NCBI GenBank assembly: GCA_003118195.1
Contig: BEXV01000041.1
Location: forward strand, 407,826 to 471,825
Length of the DNA: 64,000 nucleotides
DNA from: Hemicentrotus pulcherrimus
Taxonomy: Eukaryota > Echinodermata > Echinoidea > Camarodonta > Strongylocentrotidae
Reading direction: 5' to 3'
Position numbers and translations under genes: made by a program. Below, in pieces: positions 40,075-55,000 of this stretch (within the stretch, counting starts at the first letter, position 1; every line of letters begins with the position of its first letter). The notes beneath the pieces are model-generated. The model was not told where the DNA came from. It ran no database searches and saw nothing but the letters and a program-made list of their open reading frames with translations.

Positions 40075-43000
40075 CTTTCTTTCCCTCCAATCCATGAACC
40101 TCATGTTTCACTAAGCTACCAAATCATACTGTCCATACAATTTTGAAGGGAATAATTCCAATCTTATGCTGAGTTACCTCACCTGGGTGAAGAGGGGCAA
40201 CTGTAGGTGAAATGTCGAATCAATATATATATGTGACTTAGAAACCCAATACTCTTTGCTGCAACTTAAAAAATATTAAATCTTTACCTAATGTGTACCT
40301 GTATGTGACTCATGTTTATTCACTACTGGCTAATATAAAGGCTGACCTTATTGAGAGAAACACATTATATTTTGGAAAAAAATAGAGGCCCTAGTATCTA
40401 TCCCTGGATGCAAACCCCAATTAAACTCTTGAAGGCTTTCTATCACATTACGGCCACCATGGCAAGGACATCATTGATTCATGCTAGTTTGGAATTAGTA
40501 AAGGCCTCCTTATTCCTGCCATCTAAAAATAAAAAACTGTAGTCTTAAAAAAAGTCTTCAGTTTGATCTTGGAGTTAACACAAATATTGGAGGGTATAGG
40601 AACTTTATTTCTAATTGCAAAAGAAGTGCAAAATAGACAGAGGGCATGAATAGATATCATAAATATATTAGTTATTAGTTATAGAATTCTTTGCCATTCT
40701 ATTTCAAATACATATACTATTTGTAAACACCGAGTTTGTTACTCATGTCATTTTGGGCTATCACTTTCTGATAGCCCACCTGCATGTACATGGCTGTAAG
40801 ACTAGCCTAAATAAGAGGTTCTAAAATGAAGCTTCAATATAAAAGAGGCCAAGAGCATTGCATTTACACCTCCATATGTACACAGAAATACATCTTGAAT
40901 CTTTTAAGATGTATACAGTCTTCTCTCTTATGCTAGCTTTTTATGAAGGGTAGACAGAAAATAATCTTCCTACAACCAGCAAGGAGGTCAAGGGCCACGT
41001 CTGGAAAGAAGAAACAAAGATTTTGTGTACCCTCATAAATTAATCATCAAGGAATCTTTTATCCTTACGCTCACCTAGAATTACTATCAAATCCTTGCGA
41101 TGAATGATGCCGCTCTATTCAATATCAAAATACTAAAGGAAGTATTCTATTTGGTTGGATTTCTCTTCTAATCACATATCAATCAGGGCTGAAATAAAAT
41201 TGTTTTTGTGAAGAAGACGATATTAAGAGGTGACTAAACTCCCATTTTTATGTTATGAGGATTGGACATTACTGCTATAGAAGATAGAATCAAGACATTG
41301 TACATGATCAAAATTCCTTCATTATTTTCATATTGTTAATAATCTTTAGTATTGAATGCATGTTTTCTTTTGTATCCCTTGCTCTCATTTAATAGGTAGT
41401 AGGCAGAAAATGGGAAACAATTTTATAGACATGAATAAAGGCATTCAAAGGTTCAAGTTGATTCAATAAGTAAAACTGCATTGAACAGGGAGTGTATAGA
41501 ATTCTCACCTAAAGTTCAAACTATGTTCAAACATTTTCTTTTAATTCACACACACCAGAAAAAGATACAAATGACAGTTGTGACATTATTTCAAATCTAA
41601 TCAGAACTAAGAATAACTTGCAAAAAACATACCGCAAATAGAGAGCAACAACAACAACAACAACAACAAAAACAACAACAACTCTAACAGCTCCAAACGT
41701 ATGTGAAGAAATTCCAATTTGAAAAAATATTAAGACAAAAATTGGTCTTTTAATGTTTCAGCATAATAATGTTACTGACTTGACTAAATCTCATAATTTT
41801 TGAAAACTCTGAAAGCAAAAAAACAATATTTGAGACCCAAAAATTGAGTAAACATTTTGACTTATGGGCTAAGCTCTGATACTTCTTTACATATGAAACC
41901 ATAAATCAACTTGCAAAAAAAACATGATGTACTTTGCCATTTCCTGTGCATGCAAGAGGAAGGAAAGGAAAGATCTATGACCAACATTTCCTCCTGTTTG
42001 TTGTAACGTTATCCTTCATTCACACTGAACTCAGTAAACTAATGAAGAGACTCTGAAAGCAAAATGAAAGTCATTTCATGTCTACACAGATGGCGAGCGG
42101 GGGTAAAAACAAAAGTAGCTGCCCGCAACAAAGGCTCCAGAGTATTATCAGGGTGTTGGAAGAGAAGTGAAGTACACTTACACCTAGGTAATTTCATTTT
42201 GCCACAGCAGCTTTTTTTAGTCAGTTTACCATGTGAGGTGTGAACGAGGTTTTAAATACACAATCACACATCCATCCATACATCCATGACTATCTTATGA
42301 AGGCGACAAAAGGAATGACAGTGTAAGGAGGAACTTAATACAGGCTATTCATCTGAGAGTACACAGCGCCCTCTCTGCCGGCAGACATCACAATGTAACA
42401 GAGTTATTTTCTAGACAATATGAAAACAGTTTGAATGATATGGACAGGAGTCCTTGCCCCCTCATCACACCTAACCCTACCTGTTACATCTGTCTTCTCA
42501 AAGAGAGCGGTACTGTTTGGTCCTTCTCCAGCTTTGGTGGAGGCTGATACCTTGATGATGTAGTCAGTGAACACCTCTGCAAAATGATACAAATTCAAAC
42601 AATTTTTTGATAAATATAAATAGTCACATAAACCAAACACTAGATACATTCCCTACGACTGTCATCTGGTAGAAATAAGTCTATTTATTTGTACAAAATA
42701 TAGTCCCACGTCCCTTTGCCAAGCTGATCTAACAGATTTACTGTAACCACATTGAATAGTATGCATAGACTCGGGGCATATGAAATTGGCTTGGATGTAA
42801 CTAAAGATAGTAGCCATTATATACTACATATGAAGATTGTAGGGCTGTGATTGGTCAAATAACAGGCGTGACATTTTCTATTGACTATTGGGCAGTAGAG
42901 TGACCTTTGACCTTACCTAGTCCCAAGAAGAGGTGATGCTGCTTGGTGGTCCTGAATCGACTCCAGAAGAAAGAGTCCCTCCTCCTGATGTAGGCGTAGT

Positions 43001-46000
43001 AGAAGAGGATCTTGCCATTCTCGAGGTTTGGTTTGTTCCAGAAGACTTGAAGACTTCTTGGGTTCTTACCCACCTGGATCACACCGTGAGGTGGGCCTGG
43101 AACTGTTTTGAAAGGAAAATATTTTTTAAATTTCCACAGTCTAATCATCTTATTATTTCAGATGAATGCTCAAGGAAAATGTATTACAGTGAAACCTATA
43201 AATAATATATATATATAAAGACCATTCAGGGGAGAAAAGAAATATGATCTTTACAGCGGTGTGTACATTAAAGGTAAAGACCAGTATTGGAAACGCCCCA
43301 ATTTCAACAAATGAAATGGAAGCTCTCATTACCAATCATGTGAAAGAATATGTTTTGACTAATACATGATGATAAAAAATTTGCCGGGAAACCGCCTACT
43401 AATTCATATATTTGGTAAATTTGTTTCTCTCATGGTCTGTGAGAGATATAGGGTAGTCCCATATACATCTTTCTGTGTATAGTGCTTGTAACTTTACGAA
43501 GAATGGGCCAAATTTCTTATCATTTTGATGATTCCAGAACCTTGCAGATGCTAGATGCTAGATGATCAACCTTTTCTGATCGATTCCACGTTTCTTTCAC
43601 AATGCAATCGCATGACCAAAACTGGTCTTTACCTTTAAGATGGTCCTTGTGTACAGGTCGTTTTGTACAGGCTTCAACAACAAAAAGTATTCAATGAAAA
43701 CCTATTTTTTATTTTAATAGATAAGGGCTATTTCTATACAGGAGGTCACTACAGAAAGTTAATCAGTATTATTTTGTCTGCTCATGACTTCCCAATAGCT
43801 CAATGAACAGAATTAATTTTTGAAAAGATGGTAGCCCAAGTTTGAGACCAAAGGCAGTGAGTTGTGCTTTTATTAAAGGTACAGCATTCATCCTTCTATT
43901 ACCTATCCATCACCTAGGACACACTGCTGTAGGTTCATTGGAACCCATTTTTAATAACAAACTTGCTTTCTAGGCACTCGGGTGCAACCACAAAAACAAG
44001 ATATCATGACTTGACATGAACATAAAATGGGAAGACTACATGGAGACTGAATATCCCAACATGAAAGCTTACATTATCTTGATCATAACATGAGCACTTT
44101 TCTCTAACATTCCAGAATAGTTAATTGAACACTGCCATCTGTTGTTCACCACACTCCCATGGCAGGACATGGGAAGTTGTCCTCACTACACTCGAAATGA
44201 TGTCTGTATTAAAAGCATTTAATGTTTCTATATGGCATAGGGGTTACAAGCCATGAAAAGAGAGATTATGAGATGTATTTACAGATGAGTATTTGTAGAC
44301 AAATAAAGACATTGGACTAAACAGAGTACACATGGTTCTGTGAACTGTTTCTATCATGAACCGTAATCTATCTCTATTGAATCTCTCTCCTAGAAATGAA
44401 AATATCCACTTCCAGTTTGACTCTATCCTATAAATTAGAACCCTACATATCATTGCACCCCCACCCCATCCCCTGAAAAAGCACTCTCTTTCCATTTCTT
44501 AATTAATTTTTTCTTCTTATATCTCTGCTTCCTTTTCAAAATGACTACTCCTGCTTGCATGCATGAACTTAGGCTTTCCTATAATGTATATCATATTCTG
44601 TAAATTTGTAAAATCAAGTATAACCTTAAAAAAAAACTATTGTCCAGGTTATAGAGACCACTTTTTTTAATGTGGTAACATTGTAATATTGCAGTTCTCT
44701 ACTTTTTGTATATACATGTAGGTATATAAATGTACACAAAGCATATAAAATGTTGTTGCTATATGATCACGCAAAGCATGGAAATGAAAAGAATTCAATC
44801 TAATAACATTGAAGGTCAGAATGGGAAAATATCAAAATATCCTAATGTGAAACATCCTACGCTAGCTTGATATCACAACAAATATGCAAAAACATGGTTC
44901 CTGTTCACATATGGCAAATGTGTGATGTTAATTTTTTAAAAACATTATGGAGAAAGAGGTAGCTTACCGGTATCTTAATGTAAACAAACTGCAAAACTCT
45001 TTAGATTCATATAGGTAGGTTGTACATGCTCATGCAGTAATGTGTTAACCCTCTTGCCCTCCTCACCCTCACCAAAAAGTTCAGCATACTTTGTCTGATA
45101 GCTTAGGAGCATGACTATGAATTTTGTTGATAGTTTTTTTCCATGTCAACATCTAGAATAACTCTCTGAGATTTGTTTACCTCAGCTTACCCATAAATAA
45201 ATGCTGAACAGCTTATAAATGATAAATGCAAAATGAGCTCATGATAGAACATGACTTATTAGATAGATGTTATGCTGAGTGTGCTTTGGGCTTAAAGCAG
45301 TGTGCCCCAAAGTATATTCTCGGAGATATGACAGATGTGAAGAGGGCCGGGAGCAGGGTGTAGAGAAACCTCCTCATCAGTCAGTACATAAACAGCTGCA
45401 AATGGCTGCACAGCCCCGACTAAGTGACGTAGAATGAGTGCACCATGAGAATTGCTGAAAAACAGGGCTGATTGCCATTATATCAAGTCCTTCCTGTTGA
45501 TCAGCGCATCCCTTTACACTCGCATCAATCATATACAACCTTAAATTAATCATTTAGTTGGAAGGGGACTGCAGCGAGAAAAAAAGGGAGTATTTAATTA
45601 ATGGATGAATGTTATTTTAGTCCATCTTTTGTTATTAAAATTGTTGATAGGAAGAGGGTGGGAGTTGTTTTCCCGAGGATATTTTTTTAGGTATTATGCT
45701 TTATCATTATTGAAAGACAACTAGGATTAATGATAAACATTAAATCAGGATGGTTCATGATTTTTGAAAGACATGGATGTTAACTTTCTATAATCCGACC
45801 ATTTATGTAAATACTAAAGGTACATGAATGTAAAGAATGTTTCTCTTTTAAGTTATCTAAATATGCATCTTCCTTCCAGATCCACACATGTTTAATAGGG
45901 AGGAAAGACAACTTACAAAGTGTCTTTGCCTTAAGCTTCCCATTGCTAATCCCAGCCTCCATGTATATATCCCCTCCTAGACAGGAGGTCAGCTCAGGAG

Positions 46001-49000
46001 ATGAAACAGAGAACTGGTATAGAGTAACACTGAGAACATAATACACATGGTCCTGCAGAAGATCATATTAAGACCATACTCCCGAAGATGGAATGTCTAA
46101 GATAACGCAGAGAATTAGCGTTGTCCCAGATTTCCCCAGGATTGATTGAATTTCAAAAATAATCATGTCGGAGTAAACAAGACATTTCCTCTCGTTTGGG
46201 ACTGAGAATGGGAGCCCAGCGGGATGGCAGGGCTTAGAAGTGGGGTTACATCATCCGTCTTCGTCTGTCATATATCCTGCGACTTGATCTCCGTGTTGGG
46301 GGGAGATACTAGCATGTCATCTCTGTCTACACACAGCCAGAGACACATCTCTAATCACGTTTCATATTGATCACTTCCTTCAAACTGTGGAACAAAATTT
46401 CACGGATGCATCAAATTTGTTGATCGCCATACAAATTCATTATGTCTGTTGTTAATAACCATAAAAAGCATCAATGAGGGTGGCTGTAACAGAGAATTAA
46501 TGACGACAAAACAGTAATTATTCGTATTCATCCAGGAGCATTTCTTCAGGCATTCCGATGATACAGTGAAAAAATGGCTACAATAATATAAACAGAGGCC
46601 ACAATGTTTATTTTGTTCTCATCTAACATACAACCCTCCGCTCATACTTGATTCACAAATTGGCAAAATGCTCACGTTTTTTTATTTTTATAAACAGCTA
46701 TTTTTAATGAAGTATCGACTTCAAAACATAGTTGGAAATACAACTCTTTACTGAAGAAGAAAAAAAAAATATGAAAGTTTGATTGGATGTAGAAATTCTT
46801 TTATCAAAAAATGATTTCATGGAAGACACAAACTTTCTACATCCTGTATACAGACAGGCCTTAAGGGTACGGAAGTATATCACAGTAAAAAAATACATAA
46901 AGGCTTTTTGAAATTTGTCATTATTTATTGCAAGGTTTTTTTTTATAATTCTCTTCCTTTCCTTCCTAAGCTTTATTCTTTAATACTATTAGTTTTCTAC
47001 ATCATTTCAGTTGGAGTGCATCTTATAACTGTCCGTGGGTAGCAGGTTCACTGAGTGATAGACAAGCCACTCTACTGTGTGTTCAAACTTGTACATACAT
47101 TTTTTTTCTAGAGGAAAGTCAGGTATTGCCAGAACAATGTAATGAGTCATTTCTAAAATTGGAAATCCCCTTCTGGCAGCCAACTACACTGTTCTTTAAT
47201 ATTGAATAATGAGGAAAACCCATAAAGCTCCATCAGAACCAAGTGATTTTTTACACTAAAGTACTTACTCTTAGCTGTAGTCTTGAAGACATGCCCACAC
47301 CATAAGGGTGCTTATGAATATTCATAGTCACACTAAATACTGCCATGGCATACACTATGTGTTGCTCTTAGCTATAGTTGGAAAGAGAAGCCGACATCAT
47401 GGGGGTGCTCATGAATATTCATGCATGTGTTCACACCAGATCAGGCCAGTCGTACTTTTATGCATCCTTCAATTATGTTCTTGATTTTTAATCGCCGCTC
47501 TTTCTTGGAAACTGCAATGTCAATTCATTAAAATTATCACATGGTCACCTGAGCTACCCCAATCTCCATTGAAACCATAAAACACTTAGCTTTGATTTGA
47601 ACTGGGCGGTATTTGACCGCAGGTCCACCCGTAAAGTATAAAACATGCTTGCTTATAATATATTTTATCACCTGACGAAGTGTAGCAGCGGCACACGAAA
47701 CGTTGTGATCTTTTAGTTCACTTGTTGACCATACATTGCGAGACAAACGAATGTCACTAGCGATATTATTTTCAATATTTATTCAATTGTTGTGAAGATC
47801 AACAGAAAAATTTTGTTAAAAAAGATCAAAAGAACAACTTCATTAATACTACTTACACAACATCCAAATTCACAGGAGTTCAGGGTAAACCATTTTCATA
47901 GCCCCCCTCCCGAACCGAAAAAATCATAATTTGTAGATAATATAGCCTTCCTTGAGTCGGACAGGTTCTGTAGAAATTAATGTTCAATACTTATGTTCAT
48001 TAAATACAAACGAACAAACATAATAACATCATTTTAATTTAAGTGAGCCTTGTATATTATGTGCACTGAACTAGAGCACTTTATACCTAAAGCATAAAGA
48101 TGTTAGAAATAGACTTGTTTAACACAAGCGCCTGCAAGCTGATGAGTCAAGGTAGAGCCCATAACCCCTCCCTTTTAATACCAAAATAGAAATCTTCAAG
48201 TACAGAATAAGAAAAGGTACCCCCTCCCGTCCTCTTTTGGAGTTCATTTCCCCATTCACACATTGTTGCTTGTCACAGCTTTTTCTGAATTGCAGCCCTT
48301 CCTCTCCCATCACTTCCTTGATCCACCCCTGATATCTAATCTTGGTTTTAAGAGACTACAAGTTTGATCAAAGGGTCCCTGAATGGGTCACACAGTATTT
48401 CCTCTCCAGCAGTTCGCTTGAATAAGCCTTGTTGTAGGTAAATAGGACTTGGCATAATTATCAGCCAGTATCAAGGCTATCGCATGGCATCAAGACTCAA
48501 ATGAGATTAAGGCGACATCTGAAGAGGGCTCCCTCTGGCTGATATCCATGGCTAGTCTCAAGAACCAAACCCTTTACCAAGTTTTTACCACGACTCTACA
48601 TGTAGAGAATGAAGCTTCTTTCTCTACATAAGTTGTGTCTCAATACCATGGTGTGAAATAGGGAGCCTATTGCAAGGCTATCATGAAAATTTGCTCGAAC
48701 GGATACCATGTTTGCAACTGAGTTAGCTTTAAGCATTGCCTGGTTTTAAGCTTTTTTGTTCAACTGCATGTACTGTATGCTTCCATGTGGCAGATCCCCT
48801 TGTGTGAGCCATGATAACAGAGGTCACCCTGAAAATGTCATCTTTTTTTAAATGTTATCTTTTTTAAATTCAATTTTAAGCATAGCAATATTGACTCAGT
48901 GGTTCCTATAGCAAGCTCAATATCTGAATGTCTATCTGTATGTGCATCTCAGAAAGAAAGAAAAATCATTATAATTTTTTCAGACTAAACAACTCCATTA

Positions 49001-52000
49001 CATTAGACTCTTAAGCAGTTTTCCCTTAAGTGCAGAGCATCACTTTGGAACCCATATATGTACATTTCTCCATATGTTTTAAGTTACTTTGCATTAAATT
49101 ACGAGTATGGTTCTTGATTAGACTACATCAACTTGGAACATAACACGAGGGAAAAAGGGGGACAGAATCTATATTTGGAGTGGTTTAAATGAAGTATGTT
49201 CTATAAAGGCATAAGGTTTGATAATCTAACTAGACCAGGGGAGGGGGTGGGGCCAGTACAATCTCTATTCATCATGTTACAGAGGGATATATTGTGTTTA
49301 GGAGGCACCCAGTTAAAACCTGGATAAGGGGGAGCTGGTGTATGTATATTTATTATGTTACAGAGGGGCTTCAAGTATATTATACAATGGCACAGAGTTC
49401 ATACAACTAGACGAGGGGAGGTGGGGGGGGGGGTCTATATTTGCCATCTCAAAGAGAAGTTAAAAGTGTGTAATAGGCAGCATGTAGAATGGGCTTTCAT
49501 TGTATTCTATAGAGGCATTGACATAAATCTGAATCAACCAGTTGGTGTCTAAACTTTATCTTGTTACAGAGGATTTTGGGTTGTGTTTGAGATGGGAATA
49601 GGATTAATCCATCTCAACTGAGGGAGGGGGAGGGGTAGTTTGTAGATTTATTGCATTATAGAGTTTCAGAGAGTGTTCTAGATATGACAGATTATCCCAT
49701 GTTAGTGGCCCTTCATGATGCTACATAGACTTGGAGCAGAGGAGAAGGGGAATAGAGTCTATATTTAGCTTGCTACAGAGGGGCTTGAAGTGAGTTCTAG
49801 AGAGGCGTAGGGTTAATCTAACTGGATCAGACGTGGCTGAATGCCAGGGTCCCCGGGGCTTTCTCCTTTGCTCTTCTCTCCTCCAGATTAATCACAATCC
49901 TAGATATTAAAGTATTTTATTCAAGGAGATGATGAAGCTTGTCATACAAGCATACAAAGCAGTATGCACTAAGAACTACTCCTACTTCACAAACAGACAC
50001 ATGTTGAACAACCAAACCTGCTTTACTGCCCCTTATCTATAAAAACCACATTAAATCTATTCCCCTAAGCAGAGTTTTTTTGCAACCTTTATTAATTAAA
50101 TCTGTACAATAGAAACCACCTGCCTATAAAGACTTCTTTCCTTGTTGCCCTTATGTGGTCTTCAATACGGCTTTCACTGTATGAACATCTGATAAAGCAT
50201 GATGATTTTATTCTACTCCTAAAATATGTTGATGAAATGATTATAATAATTTGACTCAAACTTGATTCAAATTAAAGAATTCTCTTTTAAACAAGTGGCT
50301 CCACTAGTATTCCTAGAGAATATTATGCTTTGTGTTTGTTTGAATTATTTGTCTAATTTTCAAGATTACCTATTGCAGATCAACAGCAGCCTCATATTAA
50401 AGCATGCTTCAAAAGTATATCTGTGTGTAGATGGAACTCGTAACCAGCTGCCAATCATTTAAACGTCGTTAACCTGTTGACTACTGAATTATCTTATTCC
50501 CATAGACATAACACGGGGACCACCAGGTTCCCGTAAGCAACGGGTTAAAAAACACAAAGGTTTACCACTTGATGTCTGAACGAACCATAATGTTCTTACC
50601 TGATTCGTCTGTAGAAGTGTTGACTGTAGGACTGAATGGACCCGTCTCGTTGGCACTGTTCACAACAGCAATGGTGACGATGTACAGAGTGAAGGGTTTT
50701 CTGTTGGTTATTACCGTGCTCTGTTAAAATAAAGAAACAGTTTAGGGGATGAATAAGAAAGGGTCAAAATAATGGATTTCATGGGGTCAGGTTAACATCC
50801 TCTATCAGAGGTAAAATCTGGATCTAATATACTCCATCATACATCCCATCATACATCATGTTCTGCTGGCTTATTGCACTGTAATCAATGTTTGGGTGGA
50901 TTGGAAATATGTCCCATAAAACATATTTCCTTATCTTAATCTTTTATTTTTATTACATTAAAGTAATTTTGTTAAAGACTGAATGCAAAACTGGCTATCC
51001 ATATACAATGACAAAACAGAATTAGTTGTCAACTATATGTATATAGTGAGTAGAAATCAAATTTCCTTTTATTTCTATCAAATTATTTCAGTGTCTCTCT
51101 GTCTCTTTGTTTTTTCCTTTCATCTCTTTTACCCCTTTCTCTCTTTTTCTCACATCTATCTTCCTTAATCTCTCCCTTTTTCAATTACCTTCTCCCCATA
51201 TCTTTTAATTTGATTTCAACCCCTTTCTGTCTTTCATCTTTCTGGCATTGCCTTCATGTCTTTAATCTACACCACGTCAAACATAATTTCAATCCAAATC
51301 ATTTGCATAAAAACAAGCTTATGGGGTCCACTCTAAAAACGACAGCAATTTTCCGCTTATAATCAAACTTAAATCAAATCATATAATCTTGCATTACATA
51401 GGGAAATGAACTGCCATTTATTCATGAAATTCATATCATCCTTCCATTAAAATACAGACTGTTTAATAAGAGAGATTCCAGATATGTCACTCTAAAATCA
51501 CTTAAAGATAATTAAATGCTTTGATGACGGAGCTGTATTTGAAGAAAAACATTAAGTAAATGGATTGCTCAAAATAGACAAAAATGTTAACAAATAACGG
51601 CCTGCTGAATGTCATATAATGTAATTTCCAAAACACAGATAAGAACATAGAGGACTAAATATAATGTAAGCCAAAACTGAACCTATTTCATTATTTTTGT
51701 TTGTCATTACTCAGCTTGTTTACAATCCCCTTCAAATTCAACTAGTACGTATCGTCAATTTGTAACCTTTAAAAAATAGAGATTTTGGTCAGAATATACA
51801 TGTATGACAATTTAACATGTTTTTAAATCACAAAAGAAACTCTCAGCCAGCTTTTCCAGGGTTTCAATATAGATCTCTAAAGTACACTTTATAGGCCCTA
51901 TTCATACATTTCACAATGAACGCCTAAATACAAGTTTCAACAAGATGAAAAGACAATATGAAGTGAGCTCACATTTATGTAATTCATTTAACACGGAAAC

Positions 52001-55000
52001 CTATAGATGCTTAAAGGTCTCAACTGCTTTTAGCTCCCTTTTACTACTCCCAATTTCCACTCGTTTAAGAGTAAAATGGTTTTTATTTTCTCCGGCAGCA
52101 ATAATTTTGGAGGTGTTTATGGCATCAGGTGTCAAAAAGGCTTTAAACATGCCAAAATGCTTACATCTTCATTCCCCTTTCCACTCAACCTGCTTCTTAT
52201 CCTACCCTCCGCAACCCAACCCACATTTCTTTGACATTATAATTACCTTCAACCTGAACTTGGGCTAGAGGAAGAGGGTTTGTCAAAAGCTAGTGAAATT
52301 TTCATGGAGAAGCAAAGCAAGGGGAAAATCACGGTACGAAGGGGAAGTCTTAAATGAAAACTTGGACCTAAAATAGATCCAGGATGTCAGGCTGTTTGAA
52401 GCCAATGAACCTCAAGTTACAACTCAGATAACTTCCATCCATTTCAACTGATTTGACAATTTTTTCCCACTCATTTCATAGTTCTCGTATTTTCATCCAA
52501 ACCATAAGATGCCATCAACAAGTTAGTGTCTAACTAACTTTATATCTGTTCTGTTCTCCTTCTTATTTTCCGATCTGAAAATATATCTCAAATCTGGAGA
52601 TTTCCTTCTAAATCAAGGGGAATTTCAACTAAGTAAAGTCCCAAAGCTCCTAGTTCTATAAAACATAAGAATAATACTCTCATCAAGTACATTCTCTGTC
52701 CATTTGTTGAGAATACAATTATAAGAGGGATTTATGTATAAACCGTGACAAAAAAGAGAAAAATCAAAATTTGCTGACAGTACGCCTCCGCCTATTTAGA
52801 AGAAAACTTCAGACCTCTATTCCTCCTCACCATTTACATTTCTTTACTTTGTTTTTATACTTTTGTTAAGCTTTTATATGAGCCGCGCGAATGCTCAGTT
52901 GGTAAAGCAGTGGTCTCGTAATCCAACAACCCGGGTTCGAAAACCAAGGCGATGCGCTAATGCACTATGGTAAGGCATTAAACCTTATTACCAGGTCTCT
53001 CGGAGAGGACCTAAATCCGTCGGTCCTCTGGTTGCTTACTAACAAGCATTTATGCTTTCTTAGCAGTCAGGTAAAATAACCACCACTACACACTACTCCA
53101 ATTTCAAGTGGCAACAAACTCGTCTGCATTACTTCGAGATTTGCAAGATATTTTAGTCCCTGCACAAAGATCTGAATCATTCTAGACACATATCATCATC
53201 AGGAGATCCTTGCTTCATTTTTCAAAAGGGCAAAAAAAATATTCTAAGCAATGTCTATTTCTGAATAACTACACCTAAGTGTCCCCTTTAGAACTTTTTG
53301 CTATTATACATCACTCCACTTTCAAAGGTGCCTGTGGGTTCCTCGTTGACTACATTCTAATACCTGTCACATTTGCCTCCCAGACAGATAAGCCACTGAG
53401 AAAAAAACTGCTGAATACCCCAACATGAAAGTATACCTGGGCCTTTTGACACAAAGGTTTGTGATCGATTGCAAATTTAAAATGATTCTGATTAGTTGAT
53501 GGTCAGCTTTTTGAACAAAATATGCATGCAAGAATGATCTTAATTGGCTATTGCCATTGTGCAGTAAATTGCATACATTTATGAAACTTGGCCTGATCCT
53601 AACCTTTACCCTGAGCCTGACCTTAAAGCTAACCCTTACCCTAACCCTAACTTCAACCCAACACTACATAAACATAAACCTAAAACCTTTAATCCTAATC
53701 ATAACCCTAGCTGTAAAGCCTTAAATCAGGTAATCATCAATACAAGTAGTAAACCACTATCTGCACAACTATAGACTTAACCTTTGATCCTAAGATCAAG
53801 TCACGACCTCACTCACCAATGTGGAAGGGCCAAGTTTGATGACTTGGCTGCCTGGTGATACCATGACCTTGTAGTTTTGGAGGACACCATTGATGCTGGC
53901 TGGAGGAGGTGGTTTCCAGGACACAGCGATGGTGAAAGGTCCACGGGTTGTCACAGTTACGTTCCCTGGTGGCTGGGATGGTTCTAAGAGGCAGAGTATG
54001 ATAAGCATGTACTTGATAGTAATATTCACAGTGCTAACATGAACTTTCTGGGGGGTACTTCTATAATTTACTAACTGAAACTGAAAGTCATTATAACCTG
54101 ATTTAAAAAAGTTTGTTTCCAGAAATCCAAACTATTTATAACTACAACATTTACTATAAATTCATGCTCCACAATATGCTATGGTAAAGAAAAGGTTTTC
54201 TGAACTGTCAATGCTGCTTTGGGATGGAAAGATATATCAATATCTAAATAATTACCTTCCTTCTACCAATATTTCAGAGAGCAATCTCCTTATTTCTATT
54301 TTAACAGTTATAGAGGATTTCATACCAGTTTCTTTTTTAAATGTTGTTCCTTTATTTGGTTCCTCAAGCTCAAGACAAAATTTAGAAAGATTATTTAACT
54401 CTTTCAGTCAATCTATATATGACTGAGCTGAGAAGATGCCTCCAGTCACTTACTCCCTTGTGCAGTACGGATGAGCTTGGAGACCGGACTGTCTTTGAAG
54501 TAGCCCGTTGAGAAGTGCGCCCTCACATGAAACTGGTAGAACTCATAGGGCATGAGACCATAGACTGTGTATTCAGAGCTCGCACCAGGAGGCTGGTTAA
54601 CTGCTAGTTCCCAGGAAGATGTGTAGTTTCCTTTCCTGCAAGTTATATTTGCAGATACAAAGGAAAGTACAGGTATTAATATGCACTGAAATATTCAAAT
54701 TGGCAACACGGAATTGAAAAAGAAATACATTATTTTCAAAAGGAGAGCACTTATGTAGTATACCGTATACATGATTGTCTTCCATATTCTATCTGCAGGA
54801 TTTAAGAGAGAATTAAGAATATTGATATTGCTGATTTGAGGAAGACCTTCTGTTTTTAAATTTGTTTGATGAATGAGTAAAATACTACCTGCATAACATC
54901 TGTTTGGAGCCAGAAGGGCATAAACTCATATTCACATAAATCAACACATAAATAATGCTCTTCTGGCTCTGAAGAGATGATACATCATTGTAATACCTAG

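Larger units (their letters stand above)
34837..42480 (-). other. Intron between exons 8 and 9
   Basis: 7644 bp. It contains a degenerate ~56-bp tandem repeat (36640-36820), a GA/CAGA tract (36921-37012), a poly-G run (37374-37386), a 209-bp MITE (37405-37613), an 86-bp duplication (39622-39765), a CT tract (39974-40090) and an AAC microsatellite (41646-41683). Nothing else is recognised. Confidence 0.75.
43103..50599 (-). other. Intron between exons 6 and 7
   Basis: 7497 bp. It holds diverged pieces of the CAGTGAAACC element family (43184-43225, about 44650, 50105-50178), a two-unit repeat (47268-47430), a G-rich tandem array (49145-49835) and copy B of the GGGACCA element (50470-50550). 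Confidence 0.75.
50721..53816 (-). other. Intron between exons 5 and 6
   Basis: 3096 bp. It contains a tRNA-derived SINE (52882-53094) and a CCCTAA-like tract (53600-53715), otherwise AT-rich sequence. Confidence 0.8.

Noticed and set aside
52882..52960. tRNA gene
   Set aside because: A and B boxes are present, but the stems do not pair into a cloverleaf and a conserved non-tRNA body follows; it is a SINE head.
53984..54029. Hydrophobic N-terminal extension ([15 protein letters not shown]) of the exon 5 frame as a signal peptide start
   Set aside because: It is intron read-through. The CTCTTAG acceptor and phase 1 match exon 4, and the domain order continues smoothly.
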